The position numbers and the translations under genes were made by a program. This document shows positions 39,749 through 48,835 of a stretch of DNA of 64,000 nucleotides, piece by piece (the stretch's first letter is position 1; the number at the start of each line of letters is the position of its first letter). The DNA lies in assembly GCA_934491515.1 (NCBI GenBank), contig CAKSTF010000001.1, forward strand, positions 1-64,000, in the 5' to 3' direction. A model generated the notes under the pieces. That model searched no databases, was not told the origin of the DNA, and saw nothing but the letters and a program-made list of their open reading frames with translations. This DNA comes from an uncultured Eubacteriales bacterium. GTDB lineage: Bacteria; Bacillota; Clostridia; Oscillospirales; Acutalibacteraceae.

Positions 39749-40789
39749 TCACTCCTTAATTATAATACCGCCGCCCAGACAATAATCGTCTTTGTAAAAC
39801 ACTGCCGACTGACCGGCCGTGGGCGCTCTTTGCGCTTCTTCAAATTCAAGCACGGCGCCGTTTTCGGCACTGTAAAACCTTGCCTTTGCCTGATGCTGAC
39901 TGTAACGTATCTTCGCATACACCGTATCGCCGTCACAAAGCGGTTCGGTTATAAAATTTACGTCCTTTATATTTATTCTTTTTTTGAAAAGCATTTCGTT
40001 TGTGCCAAGAACCACCGTGTTGTTTTCGGCGTTTTTGGATATTACAAACGCCCTGCCGCCGAGCGCTATGCCGAGCCCCTTTCGCTGACCTACGGTGTAG
40101 TGTATAACTCCCGAATGTCTGCCGATTACGTTGCCGTTTACATCAAGATAATCGCCCGACGGATATTTGCCGATAACCCCCTCGATAAAAGCGCCGTAAT
40201 CGCCCGACGGGATAAAGCATATATCCTGACTGTCCGATTTGTGCGCCGTAACAAACCCGTTTTCCTCCGCAATTTCGCGGCATTCGGGTTTTGTGTAAAT
40301 CCCCAGCGGAAACTCCACGCGGCTGAGTATTTCCTGCGTAAAGTTGTAAAGCACATAGGTCTGGTCTTTTGAAACATCCTTTGCTTTTTTAAGGTAATAC
40401 TTTCCGCCTGATTTTTCAACCGTGGCATAATGTCCGGTGGCTATCTTATCAAAGCCGTTTTTTAAGGCGTAATCAAGCATTAAACCGAACTTAATATTCT
40501 TGTTGCACCTTACGCACGGATTAGGAGTAAGGCCTTTTATGTAGTCGTCTATAAACCCGTCTATAACATATTTTTTAAATTCGTCCTCCATGTGCAAAAC
40601 ACGGTGTTCAAGTCCCATGGCGCTGCATACCGCGGCGGCGTCGCGTATGTTTTTTTCGGTGTTGGCGCGGCAAACAGCATCGCCGCAGTAAAGAGAGAGT
40701 GTCACGCCGCACACTTCAAAATCGCGCTTTAATATCGCGGCGGCGGCGGAAGAGTCCACACCGCCCGAAAGACCAACGAGAATTTTCAT
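39749..40789 (-). CDS. mnmA: tRNA 2-thiouridine(34) synthase MnmA
   Basis: This 346-residue enzyme adds sulfur to U34 of tRNA-Lys, -Glu and -Gln. It has the PP-loop GLSGGVDSS (about 6-14) and the two catalytic Cys in NPCVRCN (about 95-101) and DICFIPSGDYG (about 190-200). The start at 40789, with AAAAGGTGA just upstream, gives the standard length; the open frame extends a further 128 codons upstream without family sequence. It is followed tightly by the LUD gene. Confidence 0.95.
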   Translation of the reverse strand: MKILVGLSGGVDSSAAAAILKRDFEVCGVTLSLYCGDAVCRANTEKNIRDAAAVCSAMGLEHRVLHMEDEFKKYVIDGFIDDYIKGLTPNPCVRCNKNIKFGLMLDYALKNGFDKIATGHYATVEKSGGKYYLKKAKDVSKDQTYVLYNFTQEILSRVEFPLGIYTKPECREIAEENGFVTAHKSDSQDICFIPSGDYGAFIEGVIGKYPSGDYLDVNGNVIGRHSGVIHYTVGQRKGLGIALGGRAFVISKNAENNTVVLGTNEMLFKKRINIKDVNFITEPLCDGDTVYAKIRYSQHQAKARFYSAENGAVLEFEEAQRAPTAGQSAVFYKDDYCLGGGIIIKE

Positions 40790-40885
40790 TTTTTCACCTT
40801 TTCGCATTAAAAAACTGATTTTTAAATATATTTTAGTATAGCACACACTTTTCTTTCTTACAATAACTTTAAAAGAGGATTTTTT

Positions 40886-41107
40886 ATGAACGACACCAAA
40901 ACACCGCCGCGCAAAAAAGGGAAAAATACTTTCGCCGCAGTTGTAGCGACCCAGGCGCTTTGTATAGCGCTTATAATTGCCGGCGTTGCCCTTGCAAAAC
41001 AGATAAGCCCCAAAGTTACCAAAAAGATAGCGGGATTTTACGGCAGCAAAATTTGTGCTGATACAAGCATGGACGAATTTTTGTCCCATTTTAAAGATGC
41101 GGTTTAA
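40886..41107 (+). CDS. small single-pass membrane protein
   Basis: This 73-residue protein has a basic N-terminus (TPPRKKGK), one hydrophobic helix (about 19-37) and a soluble C-terminal tail. It resembles the membrane-anchor part of SpoIVFA, but is much shorter and has no peptidase domain. Its stop overlaps the start of the SpoIVFB-like protease by 11 bases, so the two are translationally coupled and probably form a complex. It has an AGAGGA site. Confidence 0.7.
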   Translation: MNDTKTPPRKKGKNTFAAVVATQALCIALIIAGVALAKQISPKVTKKIAGFYGSKICADTSMDEFLSHFKDAV

Positions 41108-41693
41108 ACTTTTCGGCGTAAAAATATACGTTTCCTTTCTTTTTTGCGCCGTTTTATGCCTTATGCTGTGCATTGATAAAACCGGTTATGCCCTGCCCGT
41201 GATAATCACTGCGGCGCTGCACGAAGGCGCGCATATATTCGCTATGTGGGTATGCAACAAAAAACCCGGTGAAATACATTTCATACCCGGCGGCGTTCTG
41301 ATAAGCGGCGAACCTTCCTGCGTGTTTGAACCTTCGCTTTTTGTGATTTTAAGCGGACCTGTTTTTAACATTGCGGTGTCGCTCGCGGCATTTTTGCGTT
41401 TTAATCTTTCGGGCAGCGAAAACGCCCTTGTTTTTGCGTTTTTGAATCTTTTTACCGGTGTGTTCAACCTTCTTCCCTTTTCGGGACTTGACGGCGGCAG
41501 CGCGCTTTACGTTATTCTTTCAAAACGGTTTTTGCCCGACCGTGCGCAGAAAACCGTTCGCAGCATAACGCTTGTTTCCTCGTTAGCGGTTTTTGCAACA
41601 GGAGTGTTTTTGGCTTTGCAGAACAAAATAAACATATCTGTTTTTACGGCGGCGGTTTATCTTTTCATATGTGCCGTAGGATGCAGAATGTAA
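41097..41693 (+). CDS. SpoIVFB-like site-2 protease (M50)
   Basis: This 198-residue membrane protein has the M50 metalloprotease zinc motif HEGAH (about 42-46) and the third ligand in LPFSGLDGGSALY (Asp). About four to five membrane helices surround them. SpoIVFB cuts pro-sigma-K in the mother cell during sporulation; here the partner is the small gene upstream. The start at 41097 is inferred from the coupling and the sequence MRFKLFGVKIYVS. No sporulation gene cluster is nearby, so the substrate is not certain. Confidence 0.82.
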   Translation: MRFKLFGVKIYVSFLFCAVLCLMLCIDKTGYALPVIITAALHEGAHIFAMWVCNKKPGEIHFIPGGVLISGEPSCVFEPSLFVILSGPVFNIAVSLAAFLRFNLSGSENALVFAFLNLFTGVFNLLPFSGLDGGSALYVILSKRFLPDRAQKTVRSITLVSSLAVFATGVFLALQNKINISVFTAAVYLFICAVGCRM

Positions 41694-41730
41694 AACGGAG
41701 TCCGCGTTTTTACGCACAGACTCCGTTTTT
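41692..41730. terminator. intrinsic terminator between convergent genes
   Basis: AAAACGGAGTC (41692-41702) pairs with GACTCCGTTTT (41719-41729), with an inner GCG/CGC stem, and T residues follow on the plus strand. Confidence 0.85.
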
Positions 41731-41748
41731 ATTATGTTATTACCGTTA

Positions 41749-42321
41749 TTATTTAAGTTCGTCAAGGTTAAGCGAAAAGCCAGGCATAAATTCTTCAAGA
41801 AAAACGTTTGCGGACCGACATTCAAGCGCGCGTATCGCCTTTTCGGTCGATTTGTGTGCCGAATCAAACTCGCGGTTGCCCATATTCCTTTCTTCCGTGC
41901 ATTTTATAAGCGCCGATATCTTATCCGCCGCCTTAACGAGTTTGGCGGTTTCCTTGTCGGGGGAATAAAGCGGAACGTAGTCCTCACGCATATCGGGCGG
42001 CAAAAGCGACAAGAGCCGTGTTTCCGCCGCCTGTTCAATCTTTTTATAGGCGGTTTTTATATCCTCGTTGTAATATTTTACGGGTGTAGGCATATCGCCG
42101 GTTATTATTTCGCCCGTATCGTGGAAAAGCGCCGCGGCGGCAACATAATTCGGGTCGTAATTTCCGCCGAAACGCCTGTTTTCTATAATTGCGAGCGCGT
42201 GCGCGACAAAAGCGGTCTCTATCGAGTGCTCGCTTAAAGACTCCGCCTTGACATTGCGCATAAGTCCCCAGCGGTATATATTTTTCATCCTTGAAAGCAT
42301 TGCGTAAAAATGCGAAGGCAT
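41749..42321 (-). CDS. HD-domain 5'-deoxynucleotidase (YfbR-like)
   Basis: This 190-residue protein has the YfbR HD motifs SLSEHSIETAF (about 29-39), LFHDTGEIITGD (about 65-76) and the late AADKISALIKC (about 131-141). It should remove phosphate from deoxynucleoside 5'-monophosphates and so help balance dNTP pools. Its promoter is interleaved with that of the divergent YfhO-like gene. Confidence 0.9.
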   Translation of the reverse strand: MPSHFYAMLSRMKNIYRWGLMRNVKAESLSEHSIETAFVAHALAIIENRRFGGNYDPNYVAAAALFHDTGEIITGDMPTPVKYYNEDIKTAYKKIEQAAETRLLSLLPPDMREDYVPLYSPDKETAKLVKAADKISALIKCTEERNMGNREFDSAHKSTEKAIRALECRSANVFLEEFMPGFSLNLDELK

Positions 42322-42347
42322 AAGGTAATTCCTCCTACTTATTTCTA

Positions 42348-42376
42348 TTGAATATTATAACATTTGTTGTTATAAT
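42348..42376 (+). promoter_or_regulatory. promoter of the YfhO-like gene
   Basis: TTGAAT (42348-42353), 17 bases, TATAAT (42371-42376), about 36 bases before the start. It lies within an 11-bp perfect inverted repeat (42352-42362 and 42368-42378) and overlaps the opposite promoter. Confidence 0.6.
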
Positions 42377-42381
42377 ATCAA
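42354..42381 (-). promoter_or_regulatory. promoter of the YfbR-like gene
   Basis: On the minus strand TTGATA (42376-42381), 16 bases, TATAAT (42354-42359). It shares the palindrome with the plus-strand promoter, so the two cannot easily be used at once. Confidence 0.6.
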
Positions 42382-42411
42382 GTAGTATCATACAAAACAC
42401 GGGAGGAACGT

Positions 42412-45186
42412 ATGACCTTTTCTGAAAGAAAACACACTACGCTGCGCCGCGAAAAAGAACTTAAAGCATCCACGTTTTTTATTGCGCTTTTCGCAGCGGC
42501 GGCACTTTTTGTTCCCTATATCATAATGGGAAAAGGATACTTCATATTTTTCGGGGATTTCAACGTTCAGCAAATCCCCTTTTATAAACTCTGCCACGCG
42601 GCGGTGCGCTCGGGCAATCTCGGTTGGAGTTTTACTACCGACCTCGGTTCGAATTTTATAGGGTCGTATTCCTTTTATCTTTTGGGCAGTCCGTTTTTCT
42701 GGCTTACGATACCTTTCCCGAACTACGTTGTGCCCTATCTTATGGGGCCGCTTCTTATTCTTAAGTTTGCCTGCGCGGCGCTTACCGCTTACCTTTATAT
42801 CCGCCGCTTCACAAGAACACCGGCCACGGCGCGGCTGGGCGGACTTCTTTATGCTTTTTCCGGCTTTTCGGTATACAATATATTCTTTAACCATTTTCAC
42901 GAAGCCATTATAGTATTTCCGCTTTTACTGCTTTCAATGGAACTGCTTATAACCGAAAACCGCCGCGGCGTTTTTGCGCTTACGGTGGCGCTGTGCGCGA
43001 TTACAAACTACTTTTTCTTCTTCGGCATGGCGGTGTTCTGCATAATATATTATGTTGTAAAACTTTCCACCGGCGAATACCGCTTCAGGTTTTCGGCGTT
43101 TTTATGGCTTGCGTTCGAAGCGGTGTTGGGCATTCTTATGGCGGCGGGACTGCTTGTTCCCTCTGTTATGGCTATACTCGGCAATTCGCGCGTTTCCAAT
43201 CTGCAGCTCGGCTGGCACGCCGTTATGTACGGCAGAGAACAGATATATCTTAACATTATTGAATGTTTCTTTTTCCCGCCCGACCTGCCCGCAAGACCGG
43301 TATTCTTCCCCGGCGCCAACGTTAAGTGGTCGTCGCTCGGCGGATGGCTGCCCGTTGCCGGTATGACGGGTGTAATATCCTGGTTTATATCAAGAAAAAA
43401 GACCTGGATAAAACGGCTTCTTGTGATATGCATATTTATGTCTATGGTGCCGGTACTCAACAGTCTTTTTTACGCGCTTAATTCTTCTTACTATGCGCGC
43501 TGGTTCTATATGCCCATTCTTATAATGGCGCTTGCCACGGCAAGAATTTTTGAGGAGCCCGACACAGACATTATGCAGGGCTTCCGCTGGAGTGCAGGAA
43601 TAACCGCCGGAATAGCGCTTACAATCGGTCTTTACCCGCGCGAAAATTCCGAAGGGAAAATTGTGCTCGGTCTTTTTACCGATTCCGACACTCCCGATTA
43701 TCTTGCAAGATACTGGGTAACGGTAGCAATTGCGGTGCTTTCCCTTGTGCTTTTGGGCGTTACCTACGCAGTATTCAAAAAAGACCGCAAAAAGTTTGTA
43801 AGGGCGATAACGGTCTGTGTTTGTGCGGTTTCGATAATATACGGCAATTTCTTTATTGCGCTCGGCAGAAGTCACTCTTACGATATTGAAAGCGTTATGA
43901 TAAATTCGCTTATAGAAGGCAATGTAAAGCTTGACGGCGATAAGGACACATTCCGTATAGACACATACGACTGCGTTGACAACACGGCGATGTATTTAGG
44001 TTACAGCAGTATAAACGCTTTTCATTCGATAGTGCCCCCGTCGGTTATGGAATTTTATAAGTATATAGGCATAACGCGCGACGTAGGCAGCAGACCCGAC
44101 ACTTCGTATCCGGCGCTGCGTCCGCTTTTATCGGTAAGGTATCTGCTTGACCGCGTTGGCGACTCCTCCTTTGTAAAAGAGGATAAAGAGACCGCCATGC
44201 CGGGGTACAATTATATAAAGACCGCCGACGGATACTATGTCTACGAAAACGAAAACTACGTTCCTTACGGTTTTTCATACGATTACGCAATGAATTACGA
44301 CTTCTGCGACAAGTATGACGGTAAAGCAAAAACGCGGCTTATGCTTAAAGCGATTCTTCTTACAAAAGAACAGATGAAAAAATATGCCGATTGTTTTACC
44401 GACCTTTCGTCGCTTGAGGCGGTAACCCTGCCTGCAACCGACGAACACCCGATAAGTGACGCGGCACTGCCTGACGCATCCGGTGTATCGGACGTTTCGC
44501 TTACCGATACGTCTGCCGAAAACAGCACGGACAGCGCGGTATCCGATGTGTCTTCGGAAAACGGCGGCAGCAATATTGATACCTCCTCTGCCGCGGCAGA
44601 GAGGGACACCCAAAAAACCACCCTTTCCCTTACGGACGAGGAAATGGCGCTTGACTGCGCAAAACTTAAAGAAACAGCCGCAAAATCCTTTAAAAGCGAT
44701 AAAAACGGATTTACCGCAACGGTTGAAAGAGATAAAAAGACGCTTGTGTTCTTTTCTGTTCCCTACGACAAAGGCTGGACTGCAACGGTAAACGGCGCAC
44801 CTGCCGAAATAGAACGGGTAAACGAAGGCTTTATGGCGGTGTGCGTAAACTCAGGCAGCAGTACCATCCGCTTTGACTACGAAACGCCCGGTCTTAACCT
44901 TGGCCTTATGGTAACGGGCGGCGCCTTTATAATATTCCTTATATACTTTATAACCTCTGCGGCGGTTACTAAGAAAAGACCGTCCGACATATCTTATCCC
45001 GAAGGCGACGCGCTTATAAAGCAGTGGTACGAAACGGAAGCGGCTGAAGAAGAACCCGACACGGAAGAAAACCTGCCAAAAAGTTTTCTTGACGGACTTA
45101 CGGGAATCGGGTCTGTGCCGCACGAAAGAACCGACGACATTAAGGGCGGTTTTAAAATAGATGACGATATTTTTAAAGAAGAATAG
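42412..45186 (+). CDS. YfhO-family membrane protein
   Basis: This 924-residue protein has about twelve hydrophobic segments in the first 550 residues, then a large extracellular domain, a last membrane helix (about 825-845) and a cytoplasmic tail. The first half matches YfhO/GT-C-like glycosyltransferase proteins; the motif DFNVQQIPFY near residue 42 resembles the catalytic acidic loop of that class. A Ser/Asp/Thr-rich linker (about 690-735) is low complexity. Relatives act in lipoteichoic acid or polymer glycosylation. The ATG has a GGGAGG site. A strong terminator follows. Confidence 0.82.
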   Translation: MTFSERKHTTLRREKELKASTFFIALFAAAALFVPYIIMGKGYFIFFGDFNVQQIPFYKLCHAAVRSGNLGWSFTTDLGSNFIGSYSFYLLGSPFFWLTIPFPNYVVPYLMGPLLILKFACAALTAYLYIRRFTRTPATARLGGLLYAFSGFSVYNIFFNHFHEAIIVFPLLLLSMELLITENRRGVFALTVALCAITNYFFFFGMAVFCIIYYVVKLSTGEYRFRFSAFLWLAFEAVLGILMAAGLLVPSVMAILGNSRVSNLQLGWHAVMYGREQIYLNIIECFFFPPDLPARPVFFPGANVKWSSLGGWLPVAGMTGVISWFISRKKTWIKRLLVICIFMSMVPVLNSLFYALNSSYYARWFYMPILIMALATARIFEEPDTDIMQGFRWSAGITAGIALTIGLYPRENSEGKIVLGLFTDSDTPDYLARYWVTVAIAVLSLVLLGVTYAVFKKDRKKFVRAITVCVCAVSIIYGNFFIALGRSHSYDIESVMINSLIEGNVKLDGDKDTFRIDTYDCVDNTAMYLGYSSINAFHSIVPPSVMEFYKYIGITRDVGSRPDTSYPALRPLLSVRYLLDRVGDSSFVKEDKETAMPGYNYIKTADGYYVYENENYVPYGFSYDYAMNYDFCDKYDGKAKTRLMLKAILLTKEQMKKYADCFTDLSSLEAVTLPATDEHPISDAALPDASGVSDVSLTDTSAENSTDSAVSDVSSENGGSNIDTSSAAAERDTQKTTLSLTDEEMALDCAKLKETAAKSFKSDKNGFTATVERDKKTLVFFSVPYDKGWTATVNGAPAEIERVNEGFMAVCVNSGSSTIRFDYETPGLNLGLMVTGGAFIIFLIYFITSAAVTKKRPSDISYPEGDALIKQWYETEAAEEEPDTEENLPKSFLDGLTGIGSVPHERTDDIKGGFKIDDDIFKEE

Positions 45187-45195
45187 ACAGACAAG

Positions 45196-45252
45196 TAAAG
45201 GAATGACGGCACTCCGCCAAAAAACGGAGTGCCGTCATTCCTTTATTACCTT
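45196..45252 (+). terminator. long-stem terminator after the YfhO-like gene
   Basis: Bases 45196-45216 and 45225-45245 form a perfect 21-bp stem with an eight-base loop, followed on the plus strand by TTACCTTTTTG. The unusually long stem is notable. Confidence 0.8.
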
Positions 45253-45267
45253 TTTGCGGCGCGTTGA

Positions 45268-45447
45268 TTATTTAAACATTGTCTGAACGCTGTCTACAAC
45301 ATCGCCCATAGCCTTTACAAACTTGGCGGAGCCTTTTGTAATGTTATGCTTGTTTTTGCCCATAACCGTTTTGGTGACCATTGTAACGGCAGCGCCTGCC
45401 ACCATACCTGCGCCCATACCCTTTAAAAATGATGATGTTCCCGACAA
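45268..45447 (-). CDS. 59-residue Gly/Met-rich small protein
   Basis: A TTG start (45445-45447) with a perfect AAAGGAGG 8 bases upstream opens a 59-codon frame that ends in TAA. The N-terminal half has a glycine-zipper-like hydrophobic segment (GMGAGMVAGAAVTMV), and the C-terminal half is charged with a hydrophobic end (DVVDSVQTMF). It looks like a small membrane-associated protein. It is too short to appear in most gene calls but has the best ribosome binding site in the area. No known family is recognised. Confidence 0.7.
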   Translation of the reverse strand: MSGTSSFLKGMGAGMVAGAAVTMVTKTVMGKNKHNITKGSAKFVKAMGDVVDSVQTMFK

Positions 45448-45532
45448 AATAAAAACCTCCTTTAATTTTCGGCTTTTGACCGATGAACATTTTGTTCACG
45501 GTTATTGTTGCCAAAGAAAGGAGGTTTTATTA

Positions 45533-46096
45533 TTAAATAGAGAAATTCTTTTTAAATTCGGCAAAAGAGGGATGAATCTTATCCTTATCGGAGAGTATTA
45601 TCTGCGCACCCTCTTCAACGGGCCAATCTATACCTATATCGGGGTCGTTCCACATAAGGCCGCCCTCGTCGTTGGGGTGGTAGAAATCATCCACCTTGTA
45701 GACAAACTCCGCTTCGTCCGAAAGGACCAAAAAGCCGTGTGCAAAGTTTTTGGGGATAAAGAACTGGCGGTTATTTTCTTCCGACAGTATCACGCCCTCC
45801 CACTTGCCGAAAGTGGGAGAACCGCGGCGCAAATCTACCGCAACATCGAAAACTTTGCCCTTTATACAGCGCACAAGTTTTGACTGGCTGTACTGCTTTT
45901 GAAAGTGCAATCCGCGCAAAACGCCTTTTACCGACTTGGACTGATTATCCTGTACGAAATTTACGGTTATTCCGCCTTTTATGAAATCCTCCTGCTGGTA
46001 CGTTTCCATAAAGTAGCCACGGCTGTCGCCGTAAACAGTGGGTTCGATTATTATAACACCGTCAATATCGGTCTTTATAAAATTGAACTTTCCCAC
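45533..46096 (-). CDS. rfbC: dTDP-4-dehydrorhamnose 3,5-epimerase
   Basis: This 187-residue cupin-fold enzyme (RmlC) epimerises dTDP-4-dehydro-6-deoxyglucose to the rhamnose form. The catalytic His is in RGLHFQK (about 60-66), and the conserved PKNFAHGF (about 117-124) is present. It is the third gene of rfbD-rfbB-rfbC, 3 bases after rfbB. The first-step gene rfbA is not in the window. Confidence 0.95.
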   Translation of the reverse strand: MGKFNFIKTDIDGVIIIEPTVYGDSRGYFMETYQQEDFIKGGITVNFVQDNQSKSVKGVLRGLHFQKQYSQSKLVRCIKGKVFDVAVDLRRGSPTFGKWEGVILSEENNRQFFIPKNFAHGFLVLSDEAEFVYKVDDFYHPNDEGGLMWNDPDIGIDWPVEEGAQIILSDKDKIHPSFAEFKKNFSI

Positions 46097-46099
46097 GGT

Positions 46100-47167
46100 T
46101 TATATCTCCTTTTTGCCGGCATACATCTTTTCATAGTAATTCTGATAATCGCCGTTTATAACGTTGTTCATCCATTCGCGGTTTTCAAGATACCACTTAA
46201 GCGTTTTCTTAATGCCCACTTCAAAGCAGGTTTCGGGATACCAGCCGAGTTCGTCTTTTATCTTCTGCGGATCAATACCGTAACGGCGATCGTGGCCTTT
46301 GCGGTCGGTAACGTGCTTTATCATATGTTCTCCGACTTCGCCGTCTACGTTTTCCTTAATGTACTCAATAATGGATTTAACTATAAATATATTCGGTTTT
46401 TCGTTATGGCCGCCCACGTTGTAAACTTCGCCCAAACGTCCGCCCGTGATTACCATATCTATCGCTTTGCAGTGATCTTCAACATAAAGCCAGTCGCGAA
46501 TCTGCATACCGTCGCCGTAAACAGGGAGGTCCTTGTGGTTGAGCGTGTTGTTCATAATAAGCGGAATAAGTTTTTCGGGGAACTGATAGGGTCCGTAGTT
46601 ATTTGAACAACGGGTTATGTTTATCGGGAATTTATAGGTGTCCCCAAACGCCTTTACAAAAAGGTCGGCAGAGGTTTTCGACGCCGAATAGGGCGAATGA
46701 GGGTCAAGGGGTGTAGTCTCGGTGAAATAGCCCGTCTCGCCTAAGGAGCCGTAAACCTCGTCGGTGGATACCTGAAGATATTTAACGCCTTCTTTGTATT
46801 TATCGTCGCCTACCGTCCATGCAACCTTGGCGCACTGCAGCATATTTACCGTGCCGAGCACGTTTGTTTTAACAAATATTTCGGGATTTGAAATGCTTCG
46901 GTCAACGTGGCTTTCCGCCGCAAAGTTAACAACATAATCTATATCGTTTTCGGCAAAAATTTTGCTTATTGCCTCCCTGTCGCAAATGTCTGCCTGAACG
47001 AAGGTGTAACGGGGGTCGTTTTCAACGCTTTTAAGGTTTTCAAGATTGCCGGCGTAGGTGAGTTTATCAACGTTTATTATCTTTATGTCCTTGTATTTTC
47101 CGAGCATATAGATAACAAAGTTCGATCCTATAAATCCGGCGCCGCCTGTTACTAAATATGTTTTCAT
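46100..47167 (-). CDS. rfbB: dTDP-glucose 4,6-dehydratase
   Basis: This 355-residue short-chain dehydrogenase-like enzyme (RmlB) makes dTDP-4-dehydro-6-deoxyglucose. It has the NAD motif GGAGFIGSN (7-15), the Ser/Thr and YxxxK catalytic set (STDEVYG and YSASKTSAD), and the characteristic RCSNNYGPYQFPEKLIP (17 residues). Length is normal. It follows rfbD by 4 bases. Confidence 0.96.
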   Translation of the reverse strand: MKTYLVTGGAGFIGSNFVIYMLGKYKDIKIINVDKLTYAGNLENLKSVENDPRYTFVQADICDREAISKIFAENDIDYVVNFAAESHVDRSISNPEIFVKTNVLGTVNMLQCAKVAWTVGDDKYKEGVKYLQVSTDEVYGSLGETGYFTETTPLDPHSPYSASKTSADLFVKAFGDTYKFPINITRCSNNYGPYQFPEKLIPLIMNNTLNHKDLPVYGDGMQIRDWLYVEDHCKAIDMVITGGRLGEVYNVGGHNEKPNIFIVKSIIEYIKENVDGEVGEHMIKHVTDRKGHDRRYGIDPQKIKDELGWYPETCFEVGIKKTLKWYLENREWMNNVINGDYQNYYEKMYAGKKEI

Positions 47168-47171
47168 AAAT

Positions 47172-48065
47172 TCAGTCCTCCGATTTTGATATGTATTCTT
47201 TAAGGGCAGTCTGCCAATTACGCATTTCGTTGCCTACCGTGCACCTAAGCGCCATATTTTCAAGAGATGAAAATGCCGGCCGTTTTGTGGGAACGTGATA
47301 TGTGCTGTTGTACCATTCGGTAGAGCAGGGCTTTACCTTACCCGCAAATCCCGAATATTCGGCAATTTTTGCGGCAAAGTCGTACCACGAACATTCGCCC
47401 TCGCCCGTGCAGTGGTATATACCGTATTCATCGGTAAGGCAAAGCTTTAAAATATGATAAGCCAGGTCGTTAGCGCTTGTCGGGTTGCCGCGCTGATCGT
47501 TTACAACGGTCATCTCTCCGCGCTCTTTTAAGATTCTTATTACAGTTTTAACAAAATTTTTGCCCCTGTATCCGTAAAGCCACGCCGTGCGGACAATAAA
47601 GGATTTTTTGCAGAACTGCATTGCATACCGTTCGCCAAGTTCCTTTGAAGCGCCGTAAATGCTTTGCGGATCGGGCAGGTCCCATTCAAGATAAGGCCTT
47701 TTGCCCTCGCCGTCAAACACATAATCGGTTGAAATGTGCACAAATTTAGCGCCGATACTTTCCGCCGCCGCGGCAAGATTTCTTACTCCGCGCGCGTTGA
47801 CGTTAAATGCGGTTTCCGGGTCGCTTTCGCAGCCGTCAACGTTCGTCATTCCGGCGCAGTTTATTATAATGTCCGGCTTGCTTTCTGCAACAAATGCCGC
47901 CGTTGCCGCGGAATCGGTTATGTCAAGCCTGTCAACATCCACGGCTGTTACCCGTGCGGTTTTGTAAGCGGCGTTTATTTCGCCTATCTCCGCTTTGCCG
48001 CTTGCTATTATGCTTTGCAATTCACTGCCTAACTGTCCGTTAGAACCGGTTATCATTATGTTCAT
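47172..48065 (-). CDS. rfbD: dTDP-4-dehydrorhamnose reductase
   Basis: This 297-residue enzyme (RmlD) catalyses the last reduction to dTDP-L-rhamnose. It has the Rossmann motif GSNGQLGSEL, the STDYVFDG loop and the YGASKELGE catalytic pair. Its start overlaps the glycosyltransferase stop by 4 bases, so it is in one operon with it. Confidence 0.95.
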   Translation of the reverse strand: MNIMITGSNGQLGSELQSIIASGKAEIGEINAAYKTARVTAVDVDRLDITDSAATAAFVAESKPDIIINCAGMTNVDGCESDPETAFNVNARGVRNLAAAAESIGAKFVHISTDYVFDGEGKRPYLEWDLPDPQSIYGASKELGERYAMQFCKKSFIVRTAWLYGYRGKNFVKTVIRILKERGEMTVVNDQRGNPTSANDLAYHILKLCLTDEYGIYHCTGEGECSWYDFAAKIAEYSGFAGKVKPCSTEWYNSTYHVPTKRPAFSSLENMALRCTVGNEMRNWQTALKEYISKSED

Positions 48066-48835
48066 TTAAGCAGTTTCCTCTTTCCTGCCAAAAATTTAAG
48101 TGCCGATTTTGTATGTATAATAAGAAGTTTCAAATTTTTTGAACTGCCGCGTTCCCACGCGTGCGTAACGCATATATCGGGGTGCATTACCGTTCTGCCG
48201 TATTTTTTTGCCTTAAGGGTCAAGTCCGCGTCCTCAAGATACATAAAATACTGCGGTGAAAATCCGTTTACCGCCTTGAAAACTTCGCCCCTTATGCAGA
48301 AAAAACAGCCCGTGCAAAAATCAACGTCGGTAACGGTTTTGATTTTTCTGTCAGCCCAGGTGTAGTTTTTGCGTATTTTATCGGAAAGCCGACCCAAGAA
48401 CAAACGCCTGAAGGTAGGTATTTCCTTAGGCAAAAACTGCTCGCTGCCGTCGGGATTAAGTATCCGCGGCATAAGCATTGCCACATCGGGATTTTTCTCC
48501 ATATAATCGACGATATCCGACAAAACATCGGTATCAAACGTTATATCGGGATTTATCACAAAGTGGTATTTGCCGATTTCACTTTTAAGCACTTCGTTAT
48601 GCGCCGCACCGAATCCGAGGTTTTGCTTTTCCCTTACAAGGGTAACGCCCTCGGTGTTTTCAAAAAGGTCGGCGGTGCCGTCGGGCGAGGCATTGTCTAT
48701 AATATAAAGTTTTAAAGGGTATCTTTTTGTGTTTTTAAGGATACTTTCTGCCGCTTTCTGCGCCTTCGCGCCGTCGCGGTAGGTTACAACAGCCGCGGAG
48801 ATTATGATTACCTCACCCCTTTTCGGTTTGCACAC
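48062..48835 (-). CDS. family 2 glycosyltransferase (rhamnosyltransferase-like)
   Basis: This GT-A fold enzyme begins its domain at ISAAVVTYRDGAKAQ and has the DNASPDGT loop, the acidic INPDITFD (DxD-like) and a later FMYLEDADLTLK (ED acid motif). With rhamnose synthesis genes next door, a rhamnosyltransferase role in cell-wall polysaccharide is inferred. The given start is a GTG at 48835 with no ribosome binding site. An AGGGGTGAGG site lies 5 bases before an ATA codon at 48805 that would give MISAAVVTYRDG, a better family start. Confidence 0.85.
   Translation of the reverse strand: MCKPKRGEVIIISAAVVTYRDGAKAQKAAESILKNTKRYPLKLYIIDNASPDGTADLFENTEGVTLVREKQNLGFGAAHNEVLKSEIGKYHFVINPDITFDTDVLSDIVDYMEKNPDVAMLMPRILNPDGSEQFLPKEIPTFRRLFLGRLSDKIRKNYTWADRKIKTVTDVDFCTGCFFCIRGEVFKAVNGFSPQYFMYLEDADLTLKAKKYGRTVMHPDICVTHAWERGSSKNLKLLIIHTKSALKFLAGKRKLLK

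Noticed and set aside
42388..42900. Several long minus-strand frames opposite the YfhO-like gene
   Set aside because: They lack ribosome sites and family matches, and overlap a well-supported membrane protein gene in full.
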